Source: CAZPRY01 sp964589175 (GTDB lineage: Bacteria > Fidelibacterota > UBA2242). Taken from it: a stretch of DNA of 12,764 bases. The notes beneath the pieces are model-generated. The model ran no database searches, had not been told where the DNA came from, and saw only the letters and a program-made list of their open reading frames with translations. The stretch is taken from NCBI GenBank assembly GCA_964589175.1, contig CAZPRY010000079.1, positions 1 through 12,764 on the forward strand, given 5' to 3'. Shown in pieces: positions 1 to 5,620 of this stretch (position 1 is its first letter; every line of letters starts with the position of its first letter). Both the position numbers and the translations under genes were made by a program.

Positions 1-1
1 G

Positions 2-445
2 CTGATCAATTTATCTTCGAAAAACCGCCGGATATTCACGGTCATCGAACCGATTACACCGCCGATATTTGCCCTCTTTTTCGTGTTGGCCGGTACCGAA
101 CTGCAAATTGCCGTATTTACTAAGGGCATCGTCATTTTTTACGGTATCGTGTACCTGTTAAGCCGTTTTCTGGGGAAATACACCGGGACCTATCTTTCCG
201 CGATCTGGACCAAGGCACCCCTCGCAATCCGAAAATATCTTGGATTTTGTCTTTTCCCTCAGGCTGGCGTGGCGATCGGTTTGGTGCTTCTCGTGCAAAC
301 CTCACCCATCATGCTTACTGCAGCTGCGCCGGTCAAAGCGTTTCTGGTTGTGATAGTAAATGTTGTTTTGTTCAGCATTTTCGTTAATGAGCTGATCGGT
401 CCGATCATAACCAGGTACGGTGTCATTCGGGGCGCTGAACTTTAA
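2..445 (+). CDS. Cation:proton antiporter, C-terminal part (cut by window start)
   Basis: The open frame runs in from the left edge with no start codon that must be used, so this is the tail of a longer gene; a GTG at 83 is internal. The roughly 147 visible residues contain about four hydrophobic segments. Features such as 'PPIFALFFVLAGTEL', 'FPQAGVAIGL' and a final 'NELIGPIITRYG' are typical of the last membrane helices of Na+/H+ or K+/H+ exchangers of the CPA2/Kef type. From family knowledge, the protein would exchange a monovalent cation for protons across the inner membrane. The gene stops 12 bp before the next one, which encodes a PTS EIIA-like regulator. Kef-like antiporters fused to or paired with EIIA domains are known, so the pair is probably one operon. 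The family is fairly secure. The ion is not, because the ion-binding helices lie outside the window. Confidence 0.8.
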   Translation: MINLSSKNRRIFTVIEPITPPIFALFFVLAGTELQIAVFTKGIVIFYGIVYLLSRFLGKYTGTYLSAIWTKAPLAIRKYLGFCLFPQAGVAIGLVLLVQTSPIMLTAAAPVKAFLVVIVNVVLFSIFVNELIGPIITRYGVIRGAEL

Positions 446-457
446 TTCGAGGCAGTT

Positions 458-1273
458 ATGAATATTTTTAAAATAATCAAAGAGAAGTCGTGCACGAGCA
501 AACTGAATATCCGCACTAAGGAAGAAGGCCTGCGCAGGTTATCGGAATTATTGGCTCAAAGCGTTACCGACCTGGATCCTGAGCAGATCGAGGCGGCGCT
601 CTGGGAAAGGGAAAAACTGGGCTCTACCGGTTTCGAGGACGGCATTGCCATACCGCATGCCAAAGTCGCCGGTTTAAAGGAGTTTGTGGTTGGAATTGCC
701 CTGTGCCCGAAAGGTATTGATTTTCAAAGTATCGATGGCAAAAAAACACATCTGTTCTTTGCCCTGATCGGACCGGAAGAGAATACCGAGGGGCATCTTC
801 AAATACTGGCCCAGATCTCGCGGATCTCCCGCAATCCGCGGGCCAGAAAAGAAATGCTGAATTCCCATAGCGGAATTGCCCTGAAAGAAAATTTCATCCG
901 CTATGCCGGCCTGCATAGTACCGCATTCGCGGCGGACCAGAAGAAAAAACTATTATTCATTGTGCTCAACGAGAAACAGTTCCTCGAAGACATTGTCAAC
1001 CTGTTCCTGGAGAACGGAATTCACGGCGCCAATGTATTCGATTCGACCGGGATCAAGAGCCAATTATCCAACATCCCGCTGTTCAGTGATTTTCTGGATT
1101 TTTTACGAGAGCGCTCGGATGTCAGTAAGACCATCATGGCTATCGTAAATGAATCGGATATTAATGCCATCGTAGACGGCATTGAGCAGATCATGGGCAG
1201 TCTGGACACCCACAGCGGGGCGATGGTCTGCGCCGTGGATCTTTTTTACCTGAAGGGCACTTTGCAGATATGA
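458..1273 (+). CDS. PTS EIIA (fructose/Ntr type) protein with PII/CutA-like C-terminal domain
   Basis: Residues about 5-155 form a PTS EIIA type-2 domain. The segment 'REKLGSTGFEDGIAIPHAKV' carries the phospho-acceptor histidine (His67), and 'HLFFALIGPEE' and 'HLQILAQISR' follow as in PtsN. Residues about 160-271 are additional. The segment beginning 'KKKLLFIVLNEK' has a strand-helix-strand order and later 'KTIMAIVNESD' and 'GAMVCAVDLFYLKG', which reminds me of the ferredoxin-like fold of PII/CutA signal proteins. That second assignment comes from the pattern only. PtsN proteins are about 150-160 residues, so this one is nearly double length. The start at 458 has a short GAGG at 449-452. With the antiporter 12 bp upstream, the likely role is cytoplasmic gating of cation transport in response to phosphorylation state and perhaps a bound nucleotide or metal. 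No sugar-specific EIIB or EIIC is present here. Confidence 0.8.
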   Translation: MNIFKIIKEKSCTSKLNIRTKEEGLRRLSELLAQSVTDLDPEQIEAALWEREKLGSTGFEDGIAIPHAKVAGLKEFVVGIALCPKGIDFQSIDGKKTHLFFALIGPEENTEGHLQILAQISRISRNPRARKEMLNSHSGIALKENFIRYAGLHSTAFAADQKKKLLFIVLNEKQFLEDIVNLFLENGIHGANVFDSTGIKSQLSNIPLFSDFLDFLRERSDVSKTIMAIVNESDINAIVDGIEQIMGSLDTHSGAMVCAVDLFYLKGTLQI

Positions 1274-1330
1274 GGTTTAATCGGAATGGCAACAGTAGTC
1301 GAACTCCACATTCCCATCGTGAAAAATGCT

Positions 1331-1379
1331 TAAAATATCTTGAAATATTTTATTGACTGGAACTTAGATTTCGTATTAT
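1331..1379 (+). promoter_or_regulatory. Predicted promoter and AT-rich dyad upstream of the sigma factor gene
   Basis: A -35-like TTGACT at 1353-1358 and a -10-like TATTAT at 1374-1379 are separated by 15 bp, slightly short. Directly upstream is a perfect inverted repeat with 8-bp arms TAAAATAT (1331-1338) and ATATTTTA (1345-1352) around a 6-bp centre. It touches the -35 box, so it could be an operator or simply an UP-like AT-rich element. The rest of the 163-bp gap after the EIIA gene shows no clear terminator. Confidence 0.5.
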
Positions 1380-1436
1380 TTTCGTGCTGCATTTGTTCTC
1401 AGGGCTTGTCAATAGAAGAAGGTTGGAGGAACGCAG

Positions 1437-2294
1437 GTGGCACAAAAGGCAAAAGAACGAACGTCTGATTCGAATCGTGCGTTGGGGAAGTATCTCGAAG
1501 AGATCAGCCAGTATTCTCCGCTGACTCCCGAACAGGAAATTTACCTGGCCCAGCGTTCGAAACAGGGCGATGGTTATGCAATTAAAAAGCTGATTGAATC
1601 CAATCTGCGTTTCGTGGTGAGTGTAGCGAAGGATTACCAAGGGCAGGGTTTGCCGTTAACGGATTTGATCAATGAAGGCAACCTGGGATTGATTAAAGCC
1701 GCCGAACGTTATGATGAAACCCGTGGTTTCAAATTCATTTCCTATGCCGTGTGGTGGATACGGCAATCGATTCTGCAGGCATTGGCAGAACACTCCCGTA
1801 TCGTCCGGTTACCGCTCAATCGCGTCGGGACGATTACCAAAATCACCAAACAGGCCGAAGAACTGGAGAAGGTGTTTGAACGGTCACCGCGGCAGGACGA
1901 GATTGCGGACGGATTGGGATTGGAGGCCGGAGAGATCTCCGATGCCATCACCAATGCTAAAAAGCATCATTCGCTCAACGCTCCCTTTGCCGATGGTTCG
2001 GAAAATTCGCTGATGGATATCATCGAAGATTCCAGCGCGCAGACCCCGGATCTCGATTTGATGCAGAAATCGTTGCAGTACGAGATCCGCGAATCGCTGA
2101 ATACCCTCAAGGATCGCGAACGTGACGTGATCAAGATGTATTTTGGAATAGACCAGGAGTACGCCCTGACGCTGAATGAAATCGGTGAGGAGTTCAACCT
2201 GACCCGCGAAAGGGTTCGCCAAATCAAAGAGAAGGCGATTCATCGTCTGCAGCATCAATCACGCAGCAAAAAGCTGCGCGGGTATCTGGGCTGA
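1437..2294 (+). CDS. rpoD: RNA polymerase sigma-70 factor, short primary type (RpoD/SigA)
   Basis: This 285-residue protein directs core RNA polymerase to promoters. Region 1.2 covers residues about 14-44 ('ALGKYLEEISQYSPLTPEQE'). Region 2 covers about 54-124, with the core-binding and -10 recognition segments 'DLINEGNLGLIKAAERYD' and 'FISYAVWWIRQSI'. Region 3 follows ('RLPLNRVG' onward). Region 4 lies at about 220-285 and includes the -35-binding helix-turn-helix 'LTRERVRQIKEKAIHRL'. Region 1.1 and the long non-conserved insert of E. coli RpoD are missing; this short form is usual for the primary sigma factor in Bacteroidetes and related FCB phyla. The start is the GTG at 1437, which has a good GGAGGA at 1425-1430, 6 nt away. 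The gene is monocistronic: own promoter upstream, terminator downstream. It could be a second primary-like sigma rather than the housekeeping one. Confidence 0.95.
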   Translation: MAQKAKERTSDSNRALGKYLEEISQYSPLTPEQEIYLAQRSKQGDGYAIKKLIESNLRFVVSVAKDYQGQGLPLTDLINEGNLGLIKAAERYDETRGFKFISYAVWWIRQSILQALAEHSRIVRLPLNRVGTITKITKQAEELEKVFERSPRQDEIADGLGLEAGEISDAITNAKKHHSLNAPFADGSENSLMDIIEDSSAQTPDLDLMQKSLQYEIRESLNTLKDRERDVIKMYFGIDQEYALTLNEIGEEFNLTRERVRQIKEKAIHRLQHQSRSKKLRGYLG

Positions 2295-2316
2295 TAACTC
2301 CGTAAAAAGTATAACA

Positions 2317-2351
2317 AAAAGGGGAAATTCCGGACAGGATTTTCCCCTTTT
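2317..2351. terminator. Bidirectional rho-independent terminator
   Basis: An 11-bp perfect stem, AAAAGGGGAAA (2317-2327) with TTTCCCCTTTT (2341-2351), lies between the convergent ends of rpoD (stop at 2294) and the deoxyhypusine-synthase-like gene (stop at 2374). The loop contains an additional TCC/GGA pairing. Because the stem is flanked by A on one side and T on the other, it can end transcripts from both directions. Confidence 0.9.
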
Positions 2352-2373
2352 GCTTTATTGCAGACGTATCAAT

Positions 2374-3390
2374 TTAGAATAGGTCGGAGAAACGGGCAGC
2401 TGTGCGCTTCTTCCATTCGCCGCGATGATAGGCATCGCTGGCCAGTAGCGGGAAAGTAACCGTGGCTTCACCGAAAACCATCTGTTCGTAGACAGTATCG
2501 ACCTTACCCCAGGAACTGGCCTCCTTCAGGGTTGAACCCGAAAGCGCTCCGTCACGTTCGTCGGCGACGGTCAATTGAATGGCGTACTTGTGCATCGGTT
2601 TATCAAAACCGAGTACTTCGGTCGCCACGACAGCATCCTGGGTGAAATTCTTGGGAACGCCGCCGCCGATCATCAGCAGACCGGTGTCTTTGGCTTCCAG
2701 TTTGATTTTGGTGAGTTCGAGGAAGTCTGCCGCGGAATCAATGGTGACTTTCTCACCCTTGCAATTCCACTGGTGATGAATCAATCCGAATCCCGCGGAG
2801 CAATCGGAGAAGGCCGGGACAAAAATGGGAACGCCTTTTTTATAAGCCGAGTAGATCACCGACTTGTCGGTTTTAATGCCCTTCTCATCCAGATACTTAC
2901 CCATCAACTGAATAAATTCCCGGGACGAATAGGGGCGGGGCGTAATCGAGTTGGCAATCTCGGCAATCGTGATGTCGCAGATCTGGAGTTCCTCTTCATC
3001 GATATAGGTATCGTAAATGCGATCGATATAGCGACTGCGCAGTTCCCTGTCATCTACGAACGGAGTGCCGATATAGTGCCGGTATCCCAGGGCCTCGAAG
3101 AAATCCTGGTCGACGATCAATGCGCCGGTGGAGACGATCGCATCGACCATGTTGTTCTCGATCAGATCGACGACCAGGTTTTTCAGACCGGCGCTGAAAA
3201 GTGAACCGGCCAGGGTCAGGATAACCCGGCATTCGGTGTCCGCCAGCATACGGTTATATATAGAGGCGGCTGTGGCCAGATTGCGGGCCTGAAACGCCAT
3301 GCGGGCGTAACTATCGATAATCGGTCTGGCATCGAAAGAACTAATATCAACATGTTCGATTGTCTTGCGGAGATAATCGCTTTTCTTCAT
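2374..3390 (-). CDS. Deoxyhypusine synthase-like protein (probable polyamine aminobutyl/aminopropyl transferase)
   Basis: This 338-residue protein belongs to the NAD-dependent deoxyhypusine synthase family. Visible family features are 'TLAGSLFSAGLKNLV' near residue 59, 'AIVSTGALI' near 84, 'PIFVPAFSDCSAGFGL' near 188, 'GGGVPKNF' at 242-249, and 'LKEASSWGKVD' near the C-terminus. Lys296 in SWGK corresponds to the lysine that forms the imine intermediate in the eukaryotic enzyme. Bacteria lack eIF5A, so protein modification is unlikely. Relatives of this family can make homospermidine or otherwise move an aminobutyl group between polyamines, which fits this operon. The start at 3390 has AAGGAG 7 nt upstream, inside the end of speB, and the two genes are separated by a single base, so translation is probably coupled. 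The family is certain. The precise substrate is not. Confidence 0.88.
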   Translation of the reverse strand: MKKSDYLRKTIEHVDISSFDARPIIDSYARMAFQARNLATAASIYNRMLADTECRVILTLAGSLFSAGLKNLVVDLIENNMVDAIVSTGALIVDQDFFEALGYRHYIGTPFVDDRELRSRYIDRIYDTYIDEEELQICDITIAEIANSITPRPYSSREFIQLMGKYLDEKGIKTDKSVIYSAYKKGVPIFVPAFSDCSAGFGLIHHQWNCKGEKVTIDSAADFLELTKIKLEAKDTGLLMIGGGVPKNFTQDAVVATEVLGFDKPMHKYAIQLTVADERDGALSGSTLKEASSWGKVDTVYEQMVFGEATVTFPLLASDAYHRGEWKKRTAARFSDLF

Positions 3391-3391
3391 C

Positions 3392-4261
3392 TTATTTCTC
3401 CTTAAAAATCATACTTAATGTGCGATAGATTAATTTGGCGGCCAGGAAATCCGGCCCTTTGTCGGCCGGATTGGGCATGAGTTCGTTGACGTCGAAACCC
3501 ACGATGCGATGTCCGGCGACGATGCTCTCGACGATCGAAAGCAATTGGTACCAGCCCATTCCGCCTGGTTCCGGCGTTCCCGTCGAGGGCATAATGGACG
3601 GATCGAATACGTCGAGGTCGAAAGTGATATAGACATTTTCTGTCAGAAGAGCGCTGATGCGTTCCGTCAGGTTTTCGATCCGGTCCAGCTCATGAGCAAA
3701 GAATACCCGGTCACGCTCCATAATCGCCAGTTCACTGCTGTCCATGCTGCGAATGCCAACCTGGACGATGGGACAGTATTCGCGAACCCGGGCCATGACG
3801 CAGGCATGATTGAAGGCGCTGCCTTCGTACGAATTCCGCAGGTCCGAATGCGCGTCAAACTGGAGCACCGATAAGTTCGGGTATATTTCCGACATGGCTT
3901 TGACGATTCCGGTACTGATCGAATGTTCGCCGCCGATTCCAACCAGGAATTTTCGATCAGTCAATACCTGCTTGCTGCGCTGGTAGACGAGTTCCAAGAG
4001 AACTTCCGGTGCTGTACTGCTGCATTCAATCGGCGCCAGCGTGGCGATGCCTTTTCGGAAAACTTCGCTCTGCGTCTCGATGTCATAGAGTTCCATATAT
4101 CCCGATGCTTCCAGTACGGCCAGGGGACCGCGGTCGGAGCCCATTTGCCAGGAGGAAGTATCGTCGTAGGGAATGGGCAGGATGACGATGGCTGCATCGT
4201 CGTACGAACTAAATTCTTTATCCAGAGCTCCAAAGGCTCCGCTGTGTAAAAAATTACTCAT
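3392..4261 (-). CDS. speB: Agmatinase-type ureohydrolase (SpeB family)
   Basis: This 289-residue member of the arginase/agmatinase family hydrolyses a guanidino group to urea and an amine using two manganese ions. All metal ligands are present: His113 in GGEHS (110-114); Asp136, His138 and Asp140 in DAHSD; and Asp215 and Asp217 in 'TFDLDVFDPSIMPSTGTPEPGG'. The length is normal for bacterial agmatinases. In this operon it most likely turns agmatine into putrescine. It might instead act on N1-aminopropylagmatine, as in the Thermus-type route, and the neighbouring speD leaves that open. No Shine-Dalgarno sequence stands out before the ATG at 4261. The 20-bp gap to speD contains the AT palindrome ATAAATTTAT. 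The catalytic set is intact, so the protein should be active. Confidence 0.9.
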   Translation of the reverse strand: MSNFLHSGAFGALDKEFSSYDDAAIVILPIPYDDTSSWQMGSDRGPLAVLEASGYMELYDIETQSEVFRKGIATLAPIECSSTAPEVLLELVYQRSKQVLTDRKFLVGIGGEHSISTGIVKAMSEIYPNLSVLQFDAHSDLRNSYEGSAFNHACVMARVREYCPIVQVGIRSMDSSELAIMERDRVFFAHELDRIENLTERISALLTENVYITFDLDVFDPSIMPSTGTPEPGGMGWYQLLSIVESIVAGHRIVGFDVNELMPNPADKGPDFLAAKLIYRTLSMIFKEK

Positions 4262-4281
4262 AGCGTAATCTATAAATTTAT

Positions 4282-4671
4282 TTAATTATCCGTTGGGAAA
4301 TCTTTCCCGCGCACAATCATATGTACGGTAGGCTTTTTAGATTGAAAATACGCGATGATCTTTTCTTTGGCTGTTTCCGTATCAAACGGTTTACATGAGA
4401 AAAGATCGACGAAAACATATTTCTTCTCCGGGTAGGTATGAAGCGAGATGTGACTCTCGGCAATGATAACAACACCCGTAATGCCGGCTTCGGCGGGAAA
4501 GTGCCCATCGTAGCGGAAAACATAGGGTTGTGTTATTTTTGTCATACCAATCTGAGCGGGGAGGTCATTGAGGATTTTGAAGCAGGCTTCCAGGTTATCG
4601 AGAATTGCGGGGTCGCATTCATTCAAATCCAGCATGAGATGAGGGCCATAGCCATGAATCTGATTTTCCAT
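4282..4671 (-). CDS. speD: S-adenosylmethionine decarboxylase proenzyme (SpeD/SpeH, class 1B)
   Basis: This 129-residue prokaryotic AdoMet decarboxylase supplies decarboxylated AdoMet, the aminopropyl donor for polyamines. The self-cleavage site is 'AESHISLHTYPE': cleavage between Glu72 and Ser73 would give the pyruvoyl group from Ser73. His78 and Cys93 sit at the same spacing as the processing and catalytic residues of the Thermotoga enzyme. The N-terminus 'GYGPHLMLDLNECDP' aligns with the family. This is the first gene of the minus-strand operon speD-speB-DHS-like. The AGGAG at 4684-4688 is 12 nt from the chosen ATG (4671), rather far. It is only 5 nt from an out-of-frame ATG at 4678 that opens a 19-codon frame ending TGA at 4619. 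No spermidine synthase is nearby, so the acceptor enzyme must lie elsewhere or be replaced. Confidence 0.93.
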   Translation of the reverse strand: MENQIHGYGPHLMLDLNECDPAILDNLEACFKILNDLPAQIGMTKITQPYVFRYDGHFPAEAGITGVVIIAESHISLHTYPEKKYVFVDLFSCKPFDTETAKEKIIAYFQSKKPTVHMIVRGKDFPTDN

Positions 4672-4711
4672 TTCGCATAAAATCTCCTATACAAAATTCA
4701 TACAACTACAA

Positions 4712-4734
4712 TATGTATCACGGACTGATACATA
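4712..4734. promoter_or_regulatory. Dyad in the speD leader, candidate operator or RNA hairpin
   Basis: Perfect 9-bp arms TATGTATCA (4712-4720) and TGATACATA (4726-4734) surround CGGAC. The site lies just downstream of the predicted start of the speD transcript, a classical repressor position. The right arm extends into TGATACATAAAA (4726-4737), found again at 4924-4935 in the dyad before the TetR gene. In RNA it could also form a hairpin in the speD leader. Confidence 0.6.
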
Positions 4735-4744
4735 AAAGCGCGCT

Positions 4745-4772
4745 ATAATACATTAAATATTTTTGAAATCAA
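4745..4772 (-). promoter_or_regulatory. Predicted promoter of the polyamine operon
   Basis: Read on the minus strand, TTGATT (4772-4767) and TATTAT (4750-4745) are 16 bp apart in a very AT-rich context. Transcription would start near 4738, giving a leader of about 65 nt before speD that begins with the 4712-4734 dyad. Confidence 0.6.
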
Positions 4773-4885
4773 ATAAAAATATGTCGCTGTTATAAAAAAT
4801 ATTATCGACGGGTAAGCGTAATAATTACAGATAGATAGAAAAATGATATGCTTGCTCAATGTGCTTTGCTCGTCGATGATCGGAC

Positions 4886-4914
4886 TTGACTTTTGATAGG
4901 CATTATTGTAATAT
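4886..4914 (+). promoter_or_regulatory. Predicted promoter of the TetR/RND operon
   Basis: TTGACT (4886-4891) and TAATAT (4909-4914) are 17 bp apart, a near-consensus sigma-70 promoter. It overlaps the longest possible open frame of the TetR gene (a TTG at 4893), so translation must begin further downstream. Confidence 0.75.
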
Positions 4915-4943
4915 GGAAACGTATGATACATAAAACGTTTCCA
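4914..4943. promoter_or_regulatory. Candidate TetR operator at the transcription start
   Basis: Perfect 9-bp arms TGGAAACGT (4914-4922) and ACGTTTCCA (4935-4943) lie around a 12-bp centre. The dyad starts at the last base of the -10 box and ends one base before the TetR ATG at 4944, the expected place for autorepression. The centre holds TGATACATAAAA, shared with the speD-side dyad. Confidence 0.7.
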
Positions 4944-5576
4944 ATGGGGGTTAAAGAGCTGCCGGTTAAATTCCGGCCCGTGATCGATTATGCCACCAAT
5001 TCTCTCATGAAATCCGGCATTCGCAATTTTACAGTCGAGCGAATGTGCGCCGATTTACGGATCAGCAAGAAAACCGTCTACAAACATTTTCAAACCAAAG
5101 AGGAATTGGTTGAAGCCATCCTGTACGACAGTTTTCAAAAACTCTTCAGCGCTGTCAAGTCTACCCCGAAAAATGAACAGAATCCGCTCGAATATGTCTT
5201 CCTGACCATTAAGACGATTTTCGATCATGTCGGCGCGAACGGTCCGGAATTTATCTATGATATAAAATTCCTCTATCCGAGAATATGGGACGAAATCGAT
5301 ATTTTTCAAACCTCTATCATCCAAAACATGCGGGACAGTTTTGTCGATGCTCAAAAGACGGGTATGATCCGCTCCGATATCAACATCGATTTTACTCTAC
5401 ATATGATGCTGAAAGTTGCTCAGTCCATTTTCCAACCGGAATTCCTCATCCATAGTCCTTTCTCAGTCCGGACAATTATGATTGCTTTCGTGGATATTTT
5501 TATGAACGGCGTCATCGAAGAGGGACGGAAATTCGATTTGTCATTTTTACGTACGGTTGATTCAAGGGGCGTTTAG
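4944..5576 (+). CDS. TetR/AcrR-family transcriptional repressor
   Basis: From the ATG at 4944 this is a 210-residue protein of normal TetR size. The N-terminal DNA-binding domain is clear: 'IDYATNSLMKSGIRNFTVERMCADLRIS', then the recognition helix 'KKTVYKHFQTKEELVEAIL' at about residues 43-62. The rest is a mostly helical ligand and dimer domain whose effector cannot be read from sequence. I chose 4944 because a strong promoter and a dyad operator lie immediately before it, which excludes the longer TTG start at 4893. An ATG at 4923 is possible but would be nearly leaderless. Neither has a convincing Shine-Dalgarno sequence. The gene is 44 bp upstream of an RND permease, so it probably represses its own operon and releases on binding the exported compound or a related signal. 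Confidence 0.92.
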   Translation: MGVKELPVKFRPVIDYATNSLMKSGIRNFTVERMCADLRISKKTVYKHFQTKEELVEAILYDSFQKLFSAVKSTPKNEQNPLEYVFLTIKTIFDHVGANGPEFIYDIKFLYPRIWDEIDIFQTSIIQNMRDSFVDAQKTGMIRSDINIDFTLHMMLKVAQSIFQPEFLIHSPFSVRTIMIAFVDIFMNGVIEEGRKFDLSFLRTVDSRGV

Positions 5577-5620
5577 GCCGGACTTCATCTTATTCAATTA
5601 GCCGGCAATGAAGTAAAAAA

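Noticed and set aside
2575..3204. Plus-strand 209-codon open frame opposite the deoxyhypusine-synthase-like gene
   Set aside because: It is the antisense shadow of a conserved enzyme gene; no ribosome binding site or recognisable domain.
4672..4738. Riboswitch in the speD leader
   Set aside because: The predicted leader of about 65 nt contains a single 9-bp hairpin and no SAM, SAH or other known riboswitch core; an operator is the simpler reading.
4893..4943. N-terminal extension of the TetR protein from TTG at 4893
   Set aside because: The predicted -10 box and the dyad operator lie inside this stretch, so a transcript could not include the TTG.
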